Translations under genes and position numbers: made by a program
Shown here: positions 59,968 through 64,000 of the stretch, in pieces
Layout of the letters: every line of letters begins with the position of its first letter
Position numbering within the stretch: position 1 is the first letter of the stretch
Assembly (NCBI GenBank): GCA_963735065.1
Contig: CAVTJL010000009.1
Coordinates: 62,001 to 126,000 of the forward strand
DNA: 64,000 bases
Source: CAVTJL01 sp963735065
GTDB lineage: Bacteria > Pseudomonadota > Alphaproteobacteria > Geminicoccales > Geminicoccaceae
Direction: 5' to 3'
The notes under the pieces: model-generated
Told to the model about the DNA's origin: nothing
What the model saw: only the letters and a program-made list of their open reading frames with translations
Database searches by the model: none

Positions 59968-60971
59968 GCGCGATACTGCGATGGGGTTTGCCCCACGATG
60001 CGACGAAATTCGGTGTTGAAGCTGGATTTGCTGACAAAACCCGCGTCGAACATCACCTCGGTGATCGGCAGGTCCGTCTCACGCAAAGCGCGCTGCGCAT
60101 GCCGAATGCGAAAGCCATTGATATAGCGCGAGAAGTTCTCACCGGTCAGCCTGTTCGTCGCGTTCGAGACGTCGCGAACCGGCGCGGACAACCGCCGCGC
60201 CACCCGTGCAAGCGTCAAGTTGTTGTCGGTGTAGAGGCATTGCTCGGTCATCAGCGCGTCGAGCGCCGCCATCAGCGCACGGTCGCGGTCGTTCGGTTCT
60301 TCGGTCCTGGCCTCACCGCTCTTCGTGCCACGCAGCACCATCGGCACACCGACAAGCGCGACAACAAAGACAAACGCCGTGAAGACGCCGGAAACGCCGG
60401 TCAGGAACCGCAGGATAAAGGCATCGCCCGCAAACAGGCCAGCCGCGACGATCAGGCCATCTGTCGCCACCATCATGCCGAGCAGAACGATCGTGGCGTA
60501 AATCGCCGACCGCACGATGCGCACGGCATGGGCCGGCACATGCACGAAATCGTCCGCGCCATAGCCCAGGAACGCAGCGGTTCGAAAAAGATAGATACTG
60601 TTGATCCCAAGCACGAACACATCGTCCGAGATCGGAACCGGCGCAAGAATTGCCGCTTGCGCAAGCGCGACCGGTACCGCGTTCCACTGCAAGGTTTGGC
60701 GCCACGACGTTCCCGTGTGCTGTGTCAGCGAACGGAATCCCAGGTAGGCAGCAGGCGCGACCATAACCGCAAACAATGGTTGAACCCGCCCCGCCCAGAT
60801 GGAGCCGAAAGAAAGCCGAAACCCCAGCAGCAAGCCAATAGCCGCGAGAGAGAGGAGAAAAATACAGAGGAAAAGGCGCGCGGAAAACGGCGTGCGCGTA
60901 TGCCGCGCCAAGGCATAGGCGGCGATTGTCGTCAAAACACTCACGAGCCATGCCAGGGGAAGAGTGACCAT
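59949..60971 (-). CDS. Membrane-anchored AraC family transcriptional regulator
   Basis: The 340-residue protein has seven predicted membrane helices (about 1-225), beginning with LAWLVSVLTTIAAYALARHT. A C-terminal AraC DNA-binding part (about 245-335) follows: NLTLARVARRLSAPVRDVSN, RINGFRIRHAQRAL-type helices and VMFDAGFVSKSSFNTEFRRI with GQTPSQYRAKK. It resembles regulators with a 7TM-type sensor fused to an AraC HTH. The ATG at 60971 precedes the first membrane helix; the longer frame upstream is a shadow. GC content looks lower than in neighbours. Confidence 0.86.
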   Translation of the reverse strand: MVTLPLAWLVSVLTTIAAYALARHTRTPFSARLFLCIFLLSLAAIGLLLGFRLSFGSIWAGRVQPLFAVMVAPAAYLGFRSLTQHTGTSWRQTLQWNAVPVALAQAAILAPVPISDDVFVLGINSIYLFRTAAFLGYGADDFVHVPAHAVRIVRSAIYATIVLLGMMVATDGLIVAAGLFAGDAFILRFLTGVSGVFTAFVFVVALVGVPMVLRGTKSGEARTEEPNDRDRALMAALDALMTEQCLYTDNNLTLARVARRLSAPVRDVSNATNRLTGENFSRYINGFRIRHAQRALRETDLPITEVMFDAGFVSKSSFNTEFRRIVGQTPSQYRAKKADA

Positions 60972-61188
60972 TGCCCAAGCTACAAATTTGTGCGGCAAGA
61001 TCCTTGCCGCCCTGTCCTGGCAAGCGGGCCTGCTTCCTACCCTGCAGGCGCCGGGAAGCGGTTTACCTGGGATTCCGGTGGCACTCCACTCAATTCCGCT
61101 TGCTGTAACGGCCGAGTCCGCTGGGCCGGGTGACTTCGCGTTGTTCCGAGTCCACGCCGATGAGCCATGTAGGCTTGGACGGAACTCA

Positions 61189-61341
61189 TCAGCTCCGCGG
61201 GAGCCAGTCCTCGTGGAGGAGCTGGGCCAGGACGTAGGGGCAGCCTTCGGGCAGCGAGGCGGCGCCCTCCAGCTCGTCCTGCTCGGCGAGCGCAAGTGCC
61301 GCGTCGCGGCGCGCCTGGGATCGCCATGCGAACAGCCCTCC
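61189..61341 (-). pseudogene. C-terminal remnant of a DUF29 protein
   Basis: A short minus-strand frame ends ASLPEGCPYVLAQLLHEDWL with PRS and a stop at 61189. This is the typical end of DUF29 proteins. It is preceded by ARRDAALALAEQDELEGA and has no start codon or the rest of the domain. It looks like a truncated remnant. Confidence 0.5.
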
Positions 61342-61625
61342 TCACAGCTCGACGCAGCGGCGAACGGGGCGGGTTGGAAGGGTGCTCCGGCTTGGGCCGT
61401 GCTGGTCCCTGGTCCGGCTCCAGCATCATCGGGTGTTGCAGTGCCGTGGCGGGGATGGGCGTGCCGCGTGGTCCACGGGTCGGGCGCCGGAGGGCGGGCG
61501 GCCGACGACGCTCTTGTCCTCTTGCCTCGGGATGCCGTGCCGCGCGCGGATTGGGGGGTGCGAGCGGCAACGAAAGACAGATAAAAAAGCTGCCGGCGCA
61601 ATCGGGGCCTTGCGGAGGAGCGATC

Positions 61626-62456
61626 GTGGAGATTGTGCGGGTGGCGGCGTTCGCCGACGGTGAGACGGGTGGCAATCCGGCCGGGGTCGCCTTGTGCGGC
61701 GAGCTGCCCGATGCCCCGGCGATGCAGGCCGTGGCGGCGGAGGTGGGCTATTCCGAGACGGCCTTTGCCGCACCCGCGGGGTCGGGCTGGCGGGTGCGCT
61801 ACTTCGCACCCCAGGTCGAGGTGGACTTTTGCGGGCACGCCACGATCGCGCTGGGGGCGGTGCTGGCCCGGCGGCATGGCGACGGCGTCTTCGCGCTGCA
61901 GCTCAACCGCGCCGAGATCACGGTCGAGGGGCGCTGCGACGGGCCGGCGATGCTGGCAGCCCTGCGCTCGCCGCCGACGCGCAGCCGGCCGGCCCCGGGG
62001 CCGCTGGTGACGGAGGCGCTGGCCCTGTTCGGGCTCGACGCGGCCGAGCTCGACCCGAGGATCCCGCCGGCGATCGCGCATGCCGGGGCCGACCATCTGG
62101 TGCTGGCGCTGGCCAGCCGCGCCCGGCTGGCGGCGATGCGCTACGATCAGGAAAGCGGGCGCAGGCTCGCCTCGGCGCACGGCATCGTCACCTTCTCGCT
62201 GGTTCACGCCGAGGCGCCGCGGCTCTTCCATGCGCGCAACCCCTTCCCCATCGGCGGCGTGTACGAGGATCCGGCGACGGGGGCGGCAGCAGCAGCGCTG
62301 GCGGGCTATCTGCGCGACCTGGGCTGGCCGCACGAGGGCAGCATCGAGATCGTGCAGGGGGAGGACATGGGTGCCCGCTCGCGCCTGCATGCGGCCATCG
62401 CCGCGACGCCGGGCGAGAGCATCCGCGTGAGCGGAAGCGTGCGCCCGATCGCCTAG
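61626..62456 (+). CDS. PhzF family epimerase/isomerase
   Basis: The 276-residue protein has the PhzF start VEIVRVAAFADGETGGNPAG and the catalytic Glu in EVGYSETAFAAP. VDFCGHATIALGAVLARR and the C-terminal YEDPATGAAAAALAGYLRDL are also present. PhzF proteins isomerise small acids; most bacterial members have no known substrate. The GTG at 61626 has GGAGGA before it. There are no phenazine genes near it. Confidence 0.93.
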   Translation: MEIVRVAAFADGETGGNPAGVALCGELPDAPAMQAVAAEVGYSETAFAAPAGSGWRVRYFAPQVEVDFCGHATIALGAVLARRHGDGVFALQLNRAEITVEGRCDGPAMLAALRSPPTRSRPAPGPLVTEALALFGLDAAELDPRIPPAIAHAGADHLVLALASRARLAAMRYDQESGRRLASAHGIVTFSLVHAEAPRLFHARNPFPIGGVYEDPATGAAAAALAGYLRDLGWPHEGSIEIVQGEDMGARSRLHAAIAATPGESIRVSGSVRPIA

Positions 62457-62841
62457 ACCGCGGCACTTTTTTGTCAGGGGGCCGTGGCGTGCCGGGAGCG
62501 GCGATGGCCGCGGCTGCGCCGGCACGCGCGCACCGGGAATCCTGACGGGCGGGCCGATGAGGCGCAGGCGCCCGGATCCAGGAACACGCCCCTGATGTAA
62601 ACCACAGGATGATGTGATATAGAGATAATGCGCGTTTTGCGCGATGGCGGGCGATGTGGCCGGGTCGCCTGCCCGGTGCACGGCGATTTTTTTTCACCTC
62701 GAGGCCGCAAACCTCGCCTCGACGCGACGCGCGCGCGGAACCGTGGCGACCGGCGACGGTTTTTTTGATCGGAATCAAGGTCGTCGGGACAAGGCGCTCT
62801 AGATAGCAAGATGAGGGTGCGAGCCCTCGGGAGGTGGCACG
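62457..62841. other. Regulatory intergenic region before the receiver gene
   Basis: Contains AT-richer stretches. A run of eight T at 62687-62694 follows GC-rich inverted sequence (CCGGG/CCCGG, 62660-62676), possibly the PhzF terminator. Then come the FNR-type box and -10 described separately. No coding frame with motifs was seen. Confidence 0.55.
62765..62778. promoter_or_regulatory. FNR/FixK-type binding site
   Basis: TTGAT-CGGA-ATCAA is a perfect match to the FNR consensus TTGAT-N4-ATCAA. TAGATA at 62800-62805 can be the -10. The box centre then lies near -41 from the expected start at about 62812, the class II activation position. It suggests low-oxygen control of the receiver gene at 62842. 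Confidence 0.82.
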
Positions 62842-63300
62842 ATGCGGATGGTGGCGGAGAGTGGTCGTGAGACGGCGAGCCCGGCAGCGCAGGCTCGTGC
62901 CGTGGGCGATTGCGGCATCCTGATCGTCGAGCAGGAGCGGCGCGTCGGGGCGTCCATCAAGGGCACCCTCGAGCAGGCCGGCTATCGGGTGATCGGGCCC
63001 GCGGTGACGGTGCCGCAGGCGCTGGCCTGGCTCGAGCGGGCCGAGCCCGATGCCGCCATCGTGGACCTCGATCTCTCGGGCAGCCTGAGCGCGCCGGTGG
63101 CCCGGGCGCTGCGCCGCCAAGGGGTGCCCTTCCTCCTCCTCACCAACCATCCCTGCCCGGGCTTTCTGGATGCGGCCTACGAGCGGGCGCCGCGCCTCGA
63201 GAGGCCGTTGCGCCGCAACGAGCTGGTGCGCTCGCTGCAGCGCCTGATCAGCGCCGCGGCGGCGCGAAGGCGGCAGCCGCTGCTCAGGGCGGCTTCCTGA
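62842..63300 (+). CDS. Single-domain response-regulator receiver protein
   Basis: The 152-residue protein has a receiver fold of about 120 residues after a 20-residue N-terminus. The phospho-acceptor Asp is in DAAIVDLDLSGSLSAPVA and a Thr in FLLLTNHPC. The first strand reads CGILIVEQERR, so one acid of the usual pair is Gln, and the usual Lys is Arg (RLERPLRRNEL). There is no output domain. An FNR-type promoter precedes it. Confidence 0.88.
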   Translation: MRMVAESGRETASPAAQARAVGDCGILIVEQERRVGASIKGTLEQAGYRVIGPAVTVPQALAWLERAEPDAAIVDLDLSGSLSAPVARALRRQGVPFLLLTNHPCPGFLDAAYERAPRLERPLRRNELVRSLQRLISAAAARRRQPLLRAAS

Positions 63301-63467
63301 GCTGCGCCCGGGGCGGGGCCCAGGGTGGGGCCCAGGGCGCAGGCATCGAGAGGGTGCGGGCGATGGCCCGTCAACGAATGGTTAGGAACTCCGTGGAATA
63401 AGGAGGGCATTGTCGATCACCTCGGTGAGGAGAGCGCGTCGCGAGCCGGCAAAGGGAGGACAGGTCG

Positions 63468-63995
63468 ATGGTGATGCGGGCCCAATGGGTCGTGGAGCGG
63501 CGACAGGCGAACGCGCTGGTGCGCGACATCGAGGATCTGGGCGGCACGGTGCGGGCGCGCAGCGAGACCGATCCCCTGCCCGAGGACCTGGACGCCTTCG
63601 CCGACATGGAGGAGGAGCTCTTGAGCATCGTCGAGCTCGAGATCGCGGCACCGGCCCTGCTCGATCTCCTGGGCCGGGCGGTCGAGGGGCAGGACCCGCG
63701 GCATCTCCTCCTCGTCGATCTCACCCAGCCCTGCCTGCAGGTGCGCCAGCTGCCGGTGCCCGCCTCCAGCCGGCTGATCGTCAAGGACGCGAGCGGCAGC
63801 CAGGCCTTCGTCCGCGACGAGGCGGCCCTGGCGCGGCGCCTCGTTCGCCTGCTCCTCAGCAAGGAGGCGGCGGCCCCGGCGGTCGGCCAGGACGCCGCGG
63901 TCGCGCCCGCCCGCCCCGGCCGGATCACGGAGGCCCGGCCGCTTCGCGTCGCACACGCATCGGAAAGGATGGCAGGTCATGCAGCCAGGGCTTGA
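63468..63995 (+). CDS. Acidic hypothetical protein
   Basis: Unrecognised 175-residue protein, rich in Asp and Glu in the first half (ETDPLPEDLDAFADMEEELL). ALLDLLGRAVEGQDPRHLLL and LVDLTQPCLQVRQLPVPASS follow. The tail is Ala/Arg-rich. There is no membrane helix. It starts 167 bp after the receiver gene. A GC-rich inverted repeat (CTGCGCCC 63302-63309 / GGGCGCAG 63335-63342) lies between them and may attenuate read-through. Confidence 0.65.
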   Translation: MVMRAQWVVERRQANALVRDIEDLGGTVRARSETDPLPEDLDAFADMEEELLSIVELEIAAPALLDLLGRAVEGQDPRHLLLVDLTQPCLQVRQLPVPASSRLIVKDASGSQAFVRDEAALARRLVRLLLSKEAAAPAVGQDAAVAPARPGRITEARPLRVAHASERMAGHAARA

Positions 63996-64000
63996 GCAGC

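Noticed and set aside
61037..61675. A 212-codon minus-strand frame before phzF
   Set aside because: It is Pro/Arg-rich without any motif; the DUF29 tail is in a different frame.
59949..62681. A very long frame extending the AraC gene to 910 codons
   Set aside because: Only the last 340 codons carry membrane helices and the AraC domain; the rest is low-complexity and opposite phzF.
1..64000. CRISPR array, prophage or complete IS element
   Set aside because: No regularly spaced repeats, no phage structural genes, and only an IS110-type fragment were seen.

Overview
The window is very GC-rich, densely coded DNA, and its gene content points to an alphaproteobacterium of the Rhodospirillales type. 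The evidence is the chain tsaD / hemC-hemD-mitofilin-like COG4223-hemY, a DUF1849 (EipB) envelope protein, a class I PHA synthase, an OpgC-type acyltransferase, and an FNR/FixK-type box. The genus cannot be named from the sequence. Genes are tightly packed, and 4-bp start/stop overlaps are common (hemC/hemD, ALDH/small protein, pyrB/pyrC, paaB/paaC, sigma/anti-sigma).

Layout, 1-31 kb. Divergent tsaD and a haem operon (hemC, hemD, a mitofilin-like protein, hemY) lead to tRNA-Thr(CGU), a PpiC prolyl isomerase, argJ, an overlapping mutT, an AEC transporter and a carboxymuconolactone-decarboxylase-like protein. On the minus strand are an HNH nuclease, a secreted PRC-barrel protein and paaABCD (ring-1,2-phenylacetyl-CoA epoxidase) without paaE nearby. 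A FecR-like secreted protein is coupled to a CHASE2/class III nucleotide cyclase. Then come an aldehyde dehydrogenase, pyrB with a dihydroorotase-like partner lacking the metal-binding HxH, plsY, a methyltransferase, dprA, topA, rnr and rpmG. The topA C-terminal tail is frameshifted as the sequence stands.

Layout, 30-48 kb. A luciferase-like monooxygenase is followed by a secreted protein with two OmpA-like halves joined by a long Pro/Ala linker and by a ROK sugar kinase. An eipB homologue broken by one frameshift and a D-2-hydroxyacid dehydrogenase come next. An ECF sigma/anti-sigma pair, phaC, an RraA-like protein and opgC follow, then several secreted unknowns and a HIT protein. A WYL regulator faces a GST gene across a perfect inverted repeat, and a LysR regulator faces a DUF1127 gene.

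Layout, 49-64 kb. An OmpR-type two-component system is followed by two methyltransferases and an enolase-superfamily/DHDPS-family pair that looks like a sugar-acid pathway. Next are a decayed gene in three reading frames and a tandem duplication of a secreted dienelactone-hydrolase-like gene; both copies carry Asp where the nucleophile Ser/Cys is expected. From about 58.2 to 61.4 kb lies a patch that looks lower in GC, with an IS110-type transposase remnant, a secreted unknown, a membrane-bound AraC regulator and a DUF29 tail remnant. A PhzF protein follows, then a short receiver protein and an acidic unknown protein behind an FNR-type promoter.

Working together, the genes indicate core haem, pyrimidine, arginine, phospholipid and RNA/DNA-topology functions, plus accessory aromatic degradation, PHA storage, envelope stress and cAMP-type signalling. 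No rRNA, CRISPR array, prophage or complete insertion sequence was found.
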